Part shown: in pieces, positions 25,518-37,496 of the stretch
Layout: each line of letters begins with the position of its first letter
Numbering within the stretch: position 1 is the first letter of the stretch
NCBI RefSeq assembly: GCF_963678635.1
Contig: NC_087070.1
Location: 37,772,600 to 37,836,599 of the forward strand
Length of the DNA stretch: 64,000 nucleotides
Origin: Symsagittifera roscoffensis
Lineage: Eukaryota; Xenacoelomorpha; Acoela; Convolutidae
Reading direction: 5' to 3'
Program-made: the position numbers and the translations under genes
The notes under the pieces: generated by a model
Database searches by the model: none
Seen by the model: the letters and a program-made list of their open reading frames with translations, nothing else
Told to the model about the DNA's origin: nothing

Positions 25518-25640
25518 AGGTTACAGAAAACTTGAAAACACTGAATACTATGAACCTGTGTTAATGAAATTCCAAAGGTTTTTTGACTGGGTGAAATGAT
25601 ATAGGACTATTGTAGTGACCTTGGTTACCATCTGAACTTC
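25415..25640. repeat. ~135 bp tandem repeat upstream of ZC3H14
   Basis: Two ~80-base similar blocks start near 25420 and 25555. They share GTGTTAATGAA, TTTTTTGACTGGGTGAAATG and TGTAGTGACC. The period is about 135 bases. Confidence 0.75.
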
Positions 25641-25776
25641 TTGGTCTTTATGGTTTATGCCTTTTCTCAATCTCGGATCGTGTAAATCAATATGATCTTA
25701 AATGCGTTTTGAGCTTGGACTGTTCTGCCCAGTACGCACCACCTAACGCTGTCCTCAAAGTTTTCAGGTGTCGAAA

Positions 25777-28101
25777 ATGGAAGTTGGAACAGAGCTTAGT
25801 GTTCAAATTAAGAAGGCAATCAAAGCGAAGCTGCAAGAAATGCAGTGTTATGTAGATGACGAGCTTCCTGATTACATAATGGTTATGATAGCCAACAAAA
25901 AGTCGACCGACCAAATGGCGGAAGATTTGAAGATTTTTTTGTCGGAAGGGTCTGTGAGCTTCTGCAAATGGCTGGGAGAAGTTTTGGAGAGGCTGGACAA
26001 AGTGGGAAAGGATGCCCCGGAAGAGAAAAAACAAGAGAAGAAAACAACTCCACGTCGAAGCCGTTCATCGTCCAAAGGTAAACGTCGACGTAGCTTAACT
26101 CCCAGAAAACAAAAATCCAAATCAAAAAGTCCCAAGCCATCCAAACGCATTGAGCGCGGACGAAAAACCAATACTGCTGCTTCAAACCGTAGGGTAGTAG
26201 ATGTTATCGGTTCGAGGCGGAAGTCAAATATTGAAGAACGAGGTGAAAGAAAGAGAACTATTCATATCGATAAAGAAAAACGCGTTTCTCCCTCGGGAGA
26301 AGAAAATAAAAAACCTAGAAAATCATCAAGCTCTGAGGACAAGAACTTGCTCACCAAAAAGAAGGAAAAAGCTGCATCGCCTGTTAACGAGCGATCCGCT
26401 ATTCCAGAGTATAAGAAAACAGGAAGAACTATCGTAATTAGGAATGAATACAGCGAGGAAGTGACTGAGTCCAAATCAAATGTGGCAATAGATACTCTTC
26501 GGGAAGCGTCTCCGCTTTCTTCAGAAGAAAACGAAGTCCTAAACAGGAAATCTGACTCGGACACTGAGAAAAATGAAGCTAATGTTGCTACTATTGTATC
26601 GCCTGTGATAACCAGAAAGGTATCCCCTGCTCCTAAAATAGAGCAGAAAATAGTTGCAAAAGTTTCGCCGATGATGTCTGTGGTAGATACAGAATCAAGC
26701 ATTTTGATGAGTCCCCCAAAAGCTCATGTGAAGGAAAGACTGGGGCCGCGCCGGGGACCGGAAGGAAGGAAGACCGGAATTGTAAAACCGCTGGTTGTCG
26801 CGTCAAAAGATGATGCTGCTGACTCTAAAGACTTGCGACAACGCCTAGAAATACGACAAGGACAGCGCCTCAAAGCTGCTGCTGGTCGAGAGAAAATAGT
26901 TTCAAGAAAGGGCCTTCAAATGGATTCCAAATTGGAACCTGACTTGAAAACACTGAACACAATTTTTAACAAAGCTATGAATGACGTTAAGACAGTCGAA
27001 GTTTCAGCCAAAGCGAAAAAATCGGTTGAAGAGTATGATCCATTGCAACCAGATATTAGGAGAAAACGTGCTCACATGTTAAAAATGCCAAGAGTAACTG
27101 TTCAAAACGAAAATGCAGAGGTTGAAATTTTAAGACTGGCAGCAAAAAGAACACGTAAAAGAGGATCGATTTCTAAGAAAAGACATTATAGTGCTAGTGA
27201 AATATCAAGCAATGATGGAGATAGACATGGGAAGCGTAAAAAAGAAGAAACTCCGAAAAGGTCAAAGAAACGTCACAGCGAGTCTCCGAATTCCGATTCG
27301 GAAAAGACCAAGGCTACTAAATTTGTAGTGTCCCTAAAAGGTGCCACAAAGTTCATTGAAAAAGTAAGGAAGTTAGGAAAGAAATCGGCAAGTGACTCAG
27401 AGCTAGATCAAGATTCTAACTCAGAATCGGAATACGAAAATGAAGGGTCGGGAAGTGATTATAATGACGAGAGTTTTAACGAAGATGACGATGTGGATGA
27501 TTCGCCAAAGAAAAATGTATCACTCTACAAAAAGCAAGCATCGGAAGGAGTATCAAACGAAATGGCAAATGATAAGAAAGAAGAGCAGGAAATGAACTTG
27601 GAGCGGTGCAGATTCTGGCCAGCATGCAAATTAGGCGACAAGTGCGGATATGTACACCCTACAAAACCGTGTAGTAAATTTCCACAATGTGCTTTCGGAG
27701 AATCTTGTCTTTTCATTCATCCTCACTGCAAATTCGGTCAGAATTGTACCAATTTTGCATGTGGGTTCTCTCATGCAGGTGGTCGGAAAGTGCGACAAGG
27801 AGTTCCGAAGTTTCCTTCTTCATCTTACAACGGTGGAGTAGTCCCAAATGTGATGCAGAAAGAACCGACAAAGCCGCCTGCGGAAACAGTGTGCAAGTAC
27901 TCGACTCAATGTAAACTTCTCAGCTGTCCATTCATGCACCCGAAGATAATGAAAGATTGTGCTTTTGGGGTCAGTTGTAGACGCAAGAACAAAGGGTGCA
28001 AGTATTTGCATGGTGCTTCAATCTCCAAGTTTAAGTGGTCCTCGTCTGTAAAGAATTCCAGTGAATTGACAGACAAGCGAGCTGAATTAAAATCGTGCTA
28101 G
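25777..28101 (+). CDS. ZC3H14: ZC3H14/Nab2-type nuclear poly(A)-binding CCCH zinc-finger protein
   Basis: The open frame encodes 774 residues with no intron. Residues 1-80 match the PWI-like N-terminal fold of ZC3H14/Nab2 (an amphipathic helix with IKKAIKAKL, then DDELPDYIMVMIANKKS and FCKWLGEVLERL). A long Lys/Arg/Ser-rich middle with basic NLS-like clusters follows, then an acidic Ser/Asp/Glu stretch at about 538-575. Five CCCH fingers lie at about 611-745; their first cysteines are at 611, 632, 651, 706 and 728, with spacings C-x5-C-x4-6-C-x3-H. This order and finger count are those of animal ZC3H14, which binds poly(A) RNA in the nucleus and limits tail length. The start is the ATG at 25777. 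A TTTTCAG acceptor-like site ends at 25767, 9 bases upstream, so a 5' UTR intron is likely. The frame is intact, so a functional gene is more likely than a processed pseudogene. Confidence 0.93.
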   Translation: MEVGTELSVQIKKAIKAKLQEMQCYVDDELPDYIMVMIANKKSTDQMAEDLKIFLSEGSVSFCKWLGEVLERLDKVGKDAPEEKKQEKKTTPRRSRSSSKGKRRRSLTPRKQKSKSKSPKPSKRIERGRKTNTAASNRRVVDVIGSRRKSNIEERGERKRTIHIDKEKRVSPSGEENKKPRKSSSSEDKNLLTKKKEKAASPVNERSAIPEYKKTGRTIVIRNEYSEEVTESKSNVAIDTLREASPLSSEENEVLNRKSDSDTEKNEANVATIVSPVITRKVSPAPKIEQKIVAKVSPMMSVVDTESSILMSPPKAHVKERLGPRRGPEGRKTGIVKPLVVASKDDAADSKDLRQRLEIRQGQRLKAAAGREKIVSRKGLQMDSKLEPDLKTLNTIFNKAMNDVKTVEVSAKAKKSVEEYDPLQPDIRRKRAHMLKMPRVTVQNENAEVEILRLAAKRTRKRGSISKKRHYSASEISSNDGDRHGKRKKEETPKRSKKRHSESPNSDSEKTKATKFVVSLKGATKFIEKVRKLGKKSASDSELDQDSNSESEYENEGSGSDYNDESFNEDDDVDDSPKKNVSLYKKQASEGVSNEMANDKKEEQEMNLERCRFWPACKLGDKCGYVHPTKPCSKFPQCAFGESCLFIHPHCKFGQNCTNFACGFSHAGGRKVRQGVPKFPSSSYNGGVVPNVMQKEPTKPPAETVCKYSTQCKLLSCPFMHPKIMKDCAFGVSCRRKNKGCKYLHGASISKFKWSSSVKNSSELTDKRAELKSC

Positions 28102-28201
28102 AAATTTTGGACGCGCTTGTTTAGATGCGTTCTTCTTTTAAAATTTTGAAAAACATTGAGTTATTGCTGTCCCAACTTTTCATTGAAATATTTGCATGAT
28201 A

Positions 28202-28278
28202 AATAAATTTGGCGTAGCTATATTATTTTAAAAAAGAAATTCCTATCCCTTGAAATAGCTGTCTGATTTAATAATAAA
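28202..28278 (+). terminator. Polyadenylation signals of ZC3H14
   Basis: AATAAA occurs at 28202-28207, about 100 bases after the stop codon, and again at 28273-28278. Either is a plausible poly(A) signal. Use is inferred, not shown. Confidence 0.55.
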
Positions 28279-29689
28279 CATGTGGTTCATAACTGTCGAT
28301 TTGTCCTGAATTTTTGAAAATGAGCTGTTTTCAAGATTTATTGTAGACGGTTAATATTAATTCAGAGGTGTCAAAGAGCGACCTGAATTCAAATTTATCT
28401 TGATTTTTTATCGGAATTTTTTAACGAAGTTTGTTAGCGCTGTTTGTTCTTCTTGCTACGGTGGACTTGAATTGCGATGGTTCGCTTTTAGAATTCGTTT
28501 ACCAGACGGAGGAAAAGTTTCGCTCTCACTGAACAATAGTTGAACTGTCAAGAGAAATGGACCGTGATTGGTTTTGATGTTTAAAAGTTCACGGAATTTT
28601 AATCCGAGAAATCCTTGCTGAATGTAGAAAGTTTCAAAATTGGTATGATTATTTCGAGATTTTTCTAGGCTGAGTCGCCTATTTTTTGATACGTTTTGTG
28701 TTCAATTTTATCACAAGAGAAGCATATAATCCAGCGGCAAATAACTATAGCCACTGAGAATATTAATACAAGCCATATATTTGAATGCCCTGAGCTCGAA
28801 ACTAAACAGATATTGCACCTGAAATTTGTAAGTATCAGGTAATTGGGTTTCAAATTCCTATACCTGCGAGAGCTAGTGTCTTCTAATCCGGAACTATACT
28901 TTTTCCTGTACACAACTTTATTACAAATCTGGGAGAGACAGAACTTGATTTTTTTGTAAATTTTTAACTTCCAAGCTCCTCATTCGAGCTAGAAATAATG
29001 CGGTTGCATTTGCTCACTTAGATCTACGGTCCAAGTCTTAGCCAGACCTTCTATACATTGTTTGAAATGATTGTCAGACTTTCGTGTGCCGACTTAGTTG
29101 CCACATCGCGGAATTTTTTTTTAGTGTAAGCAATTCGCATTGTTGTTGCAAGTGTTATTGGTTTGCTTTTGTATATTTTCTTTTTTCATTTTTTTTGCCT
29201 GGAAACATTTTTTTCCGAAATAGTTTTGGCCTTCGTTTTATCAGATGAGTCAATTTATTTTTCATTTTGTGATTAAGTTGTCGAAATGACAAATTTTTGT
29301 TGTCAAACCATATGTTGCTGGGCCACTCCAATGTTTCTTAAATAAATTTCGTTTATTTTTAAACGAAATTTTATTGCGGAACGAGAACAACGTCCGCGCA
29401 TCACTCCGCCCCAAAGACGCTTCAGAACTTTTCAATACCTTTGCTACTATGATTACTACTTCTTTTTTTGTCTAATTTCTGGATCGTTTTACTCGTCTTC
29501 TGATATATCGGGATCACCACGGGTTTGCAAGGCGTACTTGCGTCTAGAGATTTGTCATTAAAGATTTATTTTATAAAGTTCCTCTTTTGGACCACATTCT
29601 ATGGTCCAAAAATCAAAAAACTTTCCCTGTTAACTCACTTAACGAAGATATTATCGAATTTTTCAACTTGAAGCTGATAGAAAAATATT
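28279..29689. other. Intergenic, no gene seen
   Basis: AT-rich; only short frames without protein features. Poly-T runs at 29110-29230. Confidence 0.5.
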
Positions 29690-31229
29690 TCTCACTCTAT
29701 AGATATTTGTTTGAGTCTCAAACTAACTGGTTTAAACTTTTGTGTAATTTTTTTTCTAGTTCTTAACCTTGAAACCTGTACTTGAGCAAAAGTTTTGCTG
29801 GAAGATATTTAAAATTCACCTGACGTGTGAAGGTGAGTTCTCTCCTTTCGATTGAATGACATTGACCCTCCAAAGAAAATGAAAAAAAAATATTTCGAAT
29901 AAGTACTGAAAAAAAGCATAAAGTTGGTCATTGGTTTCCGCATAATTGTCTTTTGGCGGGATATTTTAAGCTGCTCATTTAAATAATTAAGTTGGACAAG
30001 TTCTTTCATGCTTACCCCCCCCCCCCCAGCATTTAGGACAATTGTCTTAAATACTGATGGGAGAGGGTAAAATGAAGAAACTTTCTATCACTTGAGAAAA
30101 AAGTGGTTGTGGGGTGGAAGTAACTAAACTGGAAGGATATGAGTAAAAAAACCTTGAGAGGGTTTATTGTCTCAGTTACTGATAGTTTTATGTTAACTGA
30201 AATAAGGGAACAGCGTTTTCCGAATTTGGAAAATAAGTTCACTATACATAATCTGTGAACATCAGGTGATGAAAAAATGGGGCCGATACATGTTCAGCCA
30301 GTTGAAAGTTTGCTTGTGGAATCCTGTGACAAAAAGAATTTTTTTTAGCAGAATGCACTGACAAATTGTGGATTGCAACGACAAAAAGAAAAAATTGATT
30401 GCCGAATTCACTGACAAACAGTGGAATCCAGCGAGATTTTGCTTCTCCTTACGCAAACTGAAAAAACGCGTTTGTCTGCGGAATCCGAAGCAAAGTATGT
30501 TTTAGCATTTCTCCCCAAAATCCGCTTTGTCATTGGGTTCTTCGCTAGCTAAATTTCAATTTCAGCACCTAGTGTCTTTCCGTTCCATCAATTTTCCGAA
30601 AGTTGCAGATTCCAAAAGAAATTTATGCCACTTTTAGGGACAATAAATGCGGATTCCAAACCACTACCGAAGTACCCGAGGTTGGTTTTGTAATGCTTTT
30701 CCTAGTTGTGTGGAAAGTTACTCTGAAAAGAAAAAATATTTGTGTAACAGTTTTTTTGAAATGTCTTTGAAAGGGGGCTCTATATTATACATTTGACCCT
30801 CGATGTAGTTTGTTAAAGGTACCGATACATACGCGGAAAAATCCGCACCTAAAGCCGTAGTTCCTTTAGACTCGTTGGAGACCGGTTGGAGAAGTAAAAG
30901 AGCTGGTAAACAAATTTTTAAACAAACGAGTTAATTTATCAAATTTTTTTTACACCGATTCTTAAAAAACACAATTATCGGCTTATTGTGTCTAATTACT
31001 GTGAGAAAAACAGGTATTATGAAAATGTTATTGGGATCGGGTTTTTTAATTTTTTTTTGAGACGCTTTGCAAAATTTAAGTTTTTCTCAAAAAACGACTC
31101 TATCGGTTTTCAAAAGAGTGGTACCAATGGGGATTCCGGCTACTCCTTTGTGTGCCTGCATACTCCCCTACTCTTTTAATTACCTTAACCCACTTTCTAC
31201 AGCCTTCGAAAAAGTGTGGGGAATTATTG

Positions 31230-31769
31230 ACCCAAATTTTTAGATTTTTGTATGTTCTCGAAAACTACGCGTCCAAATCTGAGATTTTGGGTTCAACAGA
31301 TAGAACAAGTTGTGGGAAGCTTCCCTTCATAAGTGCCTACGCCTAAATTTTTGACACAAAACTTTATGGCATTCAGAAAAGTCAATTTCGATTTTTTTTT
31401 TTGAAAATTTTTGAAACTTTTCAATTTTTCTCGAAAATTAGCTTCAGAAATCTGAGGTTTTGGTTTCAGTGAGTAGAATGGGTTGTAAGAAGCCCCGCTA
31501 CCTAAACAATTACGCTTAAGTTTTTTAACAAAAATTTATGACCCTCCGAAAGCTCAAATTTTTGATTTTTGACTGTTTTTTCAAACTTTTTGGTTTTTCT
31601 CGAAGATATTTTGGTTTCAGTAGGTAGAACGGATTGTGGGAAGCTCTTATATATCTGCGGTTATGCCCAATTTTTTCACGGAAAAATTTATGACCCTCAG
31701 AAAAACAAAATTTTCTAACTGTTTTTTTTGAACTTTTTGACTTCTCGAAAACTATCCACCCAAATCTAA
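31230..31769. repeat. Internal ~140 bp sub-repeats of the 2 kb unit (copy 1 shown)
   Basis: About four diverged modules follow one another. Each has TCTCGAAAACTA-like, CCAAATCTGAG, GGTTTCAGTAGGTAGAAC-like, GTGGGAAGC, GCTACGCCC-like and TTTATGGCC-like pieces followed by a T-rich run. The same modules occur at about 33295-33810 and 35260-35777. Confidence 0.7.
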
Positions 31770-32085
31770 GATATTTCTTTGAGTCTCAAACTAACTGGTT
31801 TAAACTTTTGTGTAATTTTTTTTCTAGTTCTTAACCTTGAAACCTGTACTTGAGCAAAAAGTTTTGCTGGAAGATATTTAAAATTCACTTGACGTATGAA
31901 GGTGAGTTCTCTCCTTTCGATTGAATGACATTGACCCTCCAAAGAAAATGAAAAAATATTTCGAATAAGTACTGAAAAAAAAGCATAAAGTTGGTCATTG
32001 GTTTCCGCATAATTGTCTTTTGGCGGGATATTTTAAGCTGCTCATTTAAATAATTAAGTTGGACAAGTTCTTTCATGTTACCCCC

Positions 32086-32115
32086 CAGCATTTAGGACAA
32101 TTGTCTTAAATGCTG
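32086..32115. repeat. 30 bp near-perfect palindrome next to poly-C
   Basis: CAGCATTTAGGACAATTGTC followed by TTAAATGCTG reads almost the same on both strands (one mismatched pair). It directly follows a C run. Equivalent palindromes are at 30027-30056 (after 14 C) and 34128-34157 (after 6 C). Confidence 0.85.
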
Positions 32116-35100
32116 ATGGGAGAGGGGTCAAATGAAGAAACTTCCTATCACTTGAGAAAAAGGTGGGGTGTGTGGGGGCAGTAACTAAACTGGAAGGATA
32201 TGAGTAAAAAAAAGTTAAGAGGGTTTATTGTCTCAGTTGCTGATCATTTTCATGTTAACTGAAATAAGGGAACAGCGTTTTTCGAATTTGGAAAATAAGT
32301 TCACTATACATAATCTGCGAACATCAGGTGATGAAAAAATGGGGCCGATACATGTTCAGCCATTTGAAAGTTTGCTTGTGGAATCCTGTGACAAAAAGAA
32401 TTTTTTTTAGCACTGACAAATTGTGGATTGCAACGACAAAAAGGAAAAATTGATTGCCGAATTCACTGACAAGCAGTGGAATCCAGCGATATTTTGCTTC
32501 GCCTTACTCAAACTGCAAAAACGCGTTTGTCTGCGGAATCCAAAGCAAAGTATGTTTTAGCTTTTCTCCCCAAAATACGCTTTGTCATTGGGTTCCTCGC
32601 TAGCTAAATTTCAATTTCAGTACCTAGTGTCTTTCCGTTCCATCAATTTTCCGAAAGTTGCAGATTCCAAAAGAAGTTTATGCCACTTTCAGGGACAATA
32701 TATGCGGATTCCAAACCACTACCGAAGTACCCGAGCTTGGTTTTGTAATGCTTTTCCTAGTTGTGTGGAAAGTTACCCTGAAAAGAAAAATATCTGTGTA
32801 ACAGTTTTTTGAAATGTCTTTGAAAGGGGGCTCTATATTATACATTTGACCCTCGATGTAGTTTGTTTAAGGTACCGATACATACGCGGAAAAATCCGCA
32901 CCTAAAGCCGTAGTTCCTTTAGACTCGTTGGAGACCGGTTGGAGAAGTAAAAGAACTGGTAAACAAATTTTTAAACAAACGAGTTAATTTATCAAATTTT
33001 TCTCACACCGATTCTTAAAAAACACAATAATCGGCTTATTGTGTCTAATTACTGTGATAAAAACAGGTATTATGAAAATGTTATTGGGATCGGGTGTTTT
33101 AATTTTTTTTTTGAGACGCTTTGCAAAATTTAAGTTTTTCTCAAAAAACGACTCTACCGGTTTTCAAAAGAGTGGTACCAATGGGGATTCCGGCTACTCC
33201 TTTGTGTGCCTGCATACTCCCCTACTCTTTTAATTACCTTAACCCACTTTCTACAGCCTTCGAAAAAGTGTGTGGGGAATTATTGACCCAAATTCTTAGA
33301 TTTTTGTATGTTCTCGAAAACTACGCGTCCAAATCTGAGATTTTGGGTTCAACAGATAGAACAAGTTGTGGGAAGCTCCCCTTCATAAGAGGCTACGCCC
33401 TAAGTTCTGGCATTCAGAAAAGTCAATTTCGATTTTTTTTTGAAAATTTTTGAAACTTTTCAATTTTTCTCGAAAATTAGATTCAGAAGTCTGAGGTTTT
33501 GGTTTCAGTGAGTAGAATGGGTTCTAAGAAGCCCCGCTACCTAAACAATTACAGTTAAATTTTTTAACAAAAAATTAATGACCCTCCGAAAGCTCAAATT
33601 TTTTTTGATTTTTGACTGTTTTTTCAAACTTTTTGGTTTTTCTCGAAGATATTTTGGTTTCAGTAGGTAGAACGGATTGTGGGAAGCTCCCATATATCTG
33701 CGGTTATGCCCAAATTTTTCACGGAAAAATTTATGACCCTCTGAAAAACCAAATTTTCGAACTGTTTTTTTTTTAACTTTTTGACTTCTCGAAAACTATC
33801 CACCCAAATCTAAGATATTTCTTTGAGTCTCAAACTAACTGGTTTAAACTTTTGTGTAATTTTTTTTTTAGTTCTTAACCTTGAAACCTGTACTTGAGCA
33901 AAAAGTTTTGCTGGAAGATATTTAAAATTCACCTGACGTGTGAAGGTGAGTTCTCTCCTTTCGATTGAATGACATTGACCCTCCAAAGAAAATGAAAAAA
34001 TATTTCGAATAAGTACTGAAAAAAGCATAAAGTTGGTCATTGGTTTCCGCATAATTGATTTTTGGCGGGATATTTTAAGCTGCTCATTTAAATAATTAAG
34101 TTGGACAAGTTCTTTCATGTTACCCCCCAGCATTTAGGACAATGGTCTTAAATGCTGATGGGAGAGGGGTAAAATGAAGAAACTTCCTATCACTTGAGAA
34201 AAAGGTGGGGTGTGTGGGGGCAGTAACTAAACTGGAAGGATATGAGTATAAAAAAGTTGAGAGGGTTTATTGTCTCAGTTGCTGATCATTTTTTCGTGCT
34301 AACTGAAATAAGGGAACAGCGTTTTTCGAATTTGGAAAATAAGTTCACTATACATAATCTGCGAACATCAGGTGATGAAAAAATGGGGCCGATACATGTT
34401 CAGTTAGTTGAAAGTTTGATTGTGGAATCCTGTGACAAAAAAAAAATTTTTTTAGCAGAAAGCACTGACAAATTGTGGATTCCAACGACAAAAAGAAAAA
34501 ATTGATTGCCGAATTCACTGACAAACAGTGGAATCCAGCGATGTTTTGCTTCTCCTTACTTAAACTGCAAAAACGCGTTTGTCTGCGGAATCCAAAGCAA
34601 AGTATGTTTTAGCTTTTCTCCCCAAAATCCGCTGTGTCATTGGGTTCCTCGCTTGCTAAACTTCACTTTCAGCACCTAGTGTCTTTCCGTTCCATCAGTT
34701 TTCCAAAAGTTGCAGAATCCAAAGCAATTTATGCCACTTCCAGGGACAATATATGCGGATTCCAAACCACTACCGAAGTACCCGAGCTTGGTTGTGTAAT
34801 GCTTTTCGTAGTTGTGTGGAAAGTTACTCTGAAAAGAAAAAATATCTGTGTAACAGTTTTTGAAATATCTTTGAAAGGGGGCTCTATATTATACGAGAAG
34901 TAAAAGAATTGGTAAACAAAATTTTTAACAAACAAGTTGATTTATCAAATTTTTTTAACACCGATTCTTCAAAAACACAATAATTGGCTTATTGTGTCTA
35001 ATTACTGATGAAACAGGTATTATGAAAATGTTATTGGGATCGGGTTTTTTAATTTTTTTTTTAGACGTTTTGGAAAATTTAAGTTTTTCTCAAAAGCGAC

Positions 35101-35777
35101 TCTACCGATTTTCAAAAGAGTGGTACCAATGGGAATTCCGGCTACTCCTTTGTGTTGTGTGCGTGCATACTCCCCTACTCTTTTATTTACCTTAACCCAC
35201 TTTCTACAGCCTTCGAAAAAGTGTGTGAGGAATTATTGATCCAAATTTTTAGGTTTTTATATGTTCTCGAAAACTACCCGTCCAAATCCGAGATTTTGGG
35301 TTCAACGGATAGAACAATTTGTGGTAAGCTCCCCTGCATAAGAGGCTACGCCCATTTTTTTACACAAAAAGTTATGGCCTTCGAAAAGTCAATTTCGATT
35401 TTTTGACAATTTTTGAAACTTTTCTATTTTTCTCGAAAATTAGCTTCAGAAATCTGAGGTTTTGGTTTCAGTGAGAAGAATGGGTTGTGGGAAATCCCGC
35501 TACCTGAACGATTACGCTTAATTTTTTTTACAAAAAAAGTTATGACTCTCCGAAAACTCAAGTTTTTGATTTTTGTTTGTTTTTTCAAACTTTTTGGTTT
35601 TTCTCGAAGATATTTTGGTTTCAGTAGGTAGAACGAGTTTTGGGAAGCTCCACTATATCTGCGGTTATGCCCAATGTTTTCACAGAAAAATTTATGACCC
35701 TCAGAAAAACCAAATTTTCTAACTGTTTTTTTTTTTAAACTTTTTGACTTCTCGAAAACTACCCACCCAAATCTAAT

Positions 35778-37496
35778 GAGCAACGTTTTAAGCTTATTTC
35801 AAGCTAACAAGCTCTTGTAATCTCTTCATTTTTAAAGAAAACTGAAGTAATTGACGAATTTAACAGTTTTTGAAGACATTAAATTGGGATTTACTTCTCT
35901 TTGCTATAGGTCTTTGAAATTACCCTTGTTCTCCGCATCAATACAAAAATATCAAAAATTATCAAACAGGTATTTCCAGCTTTAGCTGACCTCTGGTTAA
36001 ATAGGGTTCTTTTTGCATTGCATCATGAGTCATCAGATAAACTCCGAGATTTACTTTGTAGCACATAGAGGCTTAAAACGAAATTGTTCGAGACAGCGTT
36101 TTCAAGCTCGATTGTTGCACTTGAATTCATTCGATCGATAATATTGTTTTGATCACATTTTTCAAAAACAAACCTCGTTTGTAGACAGCAGCTGATGCTG
36201 TGGGCAAATTTAAAGTTTTTAAGACGGGTGAAGATTGTACCGTCTGCAAGATTCTTATTTTGGAAATGCGTGTTTTACAATCGTTTCAATAAATTGCTTA
36301 AATTTTCGCGTGGAAATCAATGTGCTTCACTCGTTGGGAGATGACTTCAGTTGTGCTCTAGTATCTTTGCAGTTAACTGTTACGAGGCTTGATTACTCTC
36401 ACGAGACTGAGAGTCACTGAGGATCTTTTGCAGCGAGCCGAAATACTACGAGATAGGAGAAAACGATGTAGGTTTCAAGCTTGTCTACAGTAATTTAAAA
36501 AAATATATTTATTTGAAAAATTTTGTATTGTCTTTTCGTTTTATCTGCTTGAAACTGCCTAATTCCTTTAAAAGCAGATCTTTTGCTTCGGCTCGGCGCA
36601 TCAGAAATCACCGTGAAATAAATTTAGCAAGCACGTATAATTTCAACCTAATATTCAATTTCTGCTCCCATAGTATGAGACTTTTGTTTTGGGCGCTCTC
36701 TTACTTCGGTTCGCGTGAAAGTGCGTACCAGCTGGGCTGATGTTGCTAATTAAGTTCAGATACTTATAGTTGATTTGTTCATTTTGTAGATCCTACCAAT
36801 TCAATCTTATCCAATGTTAGTTTTTAATGTTCTGTTTATGGACTGTTCACAATTAAATGCTGCTTCACCTAGCAAAATACAAAATAACAGAAATTAAAAT
36901 TAAAAATTTTTGCTCAGGAGTGGGGCTTGTAGTTTTTTTATCACTAACATGGTTGGCTGAAAATTAGCATGACCTAAATGAAGTTTTCAATGTCATGTAA
37001 ATGGTCGATTTATTTTTTCGATTTTTTCATAATTTTAGAATATTCACTAGATTTTAGTGGCGGCATTTTGAGGGACCGTTTCTTAAGTCTGACAGGCTAG
37101 AGGAAGGAAAATCACAAAAAACTTTGAGAAGAAGATTTGGGTTTAAATTGCGATTCGACTTTAAAAGCAGATCGTGAAAACTCATGACAACTTTGAACTG
37201 TATATATGGTATGATGATGCTTTCAGGTTCGAGATTTGATTTTGGAAGTAAAAACGACAAATCTTTTTGAAAAATTCGAGACTGGAAACATTTGCACAGA
37301 TATTCAAATGTGTTTTATCAGTGGCCAATAAATAGTTCAAGAAATATATTACAAGCCCGATCTAAAAAAAATAGAACTATTGAAATCGGAAGATTTGACC
37401 TTGACCATTTTACTGGCGCTGGTCAGCCGAAACCCCGAATCATCCATAACGGCGGACGTTTATCTGACTAGCTAGACTGGGTTGAAAATCGGTTGG
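35778..37496. other. Intergenic upstream of the claudin-like gene
   Basis: No convincing coding frame. The promoter and any 5' UTR exon of the claudin-like gene should lie here, but no TATA box or initiator could be assigned with confidence. Confidence 0.4.

Larger units (their letters stand above)
29690..35777. repeat. Three tandem copies of a ~2.04 kb unit
   Basis: The copies are about 29690-31769, 31770-33810 and 33811-35777. Each starts near GAGTCTCAAACTAACTGG and ends near CTATCCACCCAAATCTAA. They are highly similar, with mostly single-base changes and small indels. Copy 3 lacks a ~70-base piece present in the others near 30795-30890. Each unit contains a poly-C run next to a 30 bp palindrome, and its last third is built from diverged ~140 bp sub-repeats. 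No conserved reading frame runs through the unit; the same short frames recur only because the DNA does. Confidence 0.92.

Noticed and set aside
25872-26702. Long minus-strand frames opposite ZC3H14
   Set aside because: Antisense shadows of the Lys/Arg/Glu-rich codons of the real gene.
29809-34133. The same ~65-107 residue minus-strand frame in each 2 kb unit
   Set aside because: It recurs because the DNA is duplicated; lengths vary with indels and there is no sign of protein-level conservation.
29690-35777. CRISPR-like regular repeats
   Set aside because: Repeat units are long, AT-rich and diverged; there are no short identical repeats with unique spacers and no cas genes.
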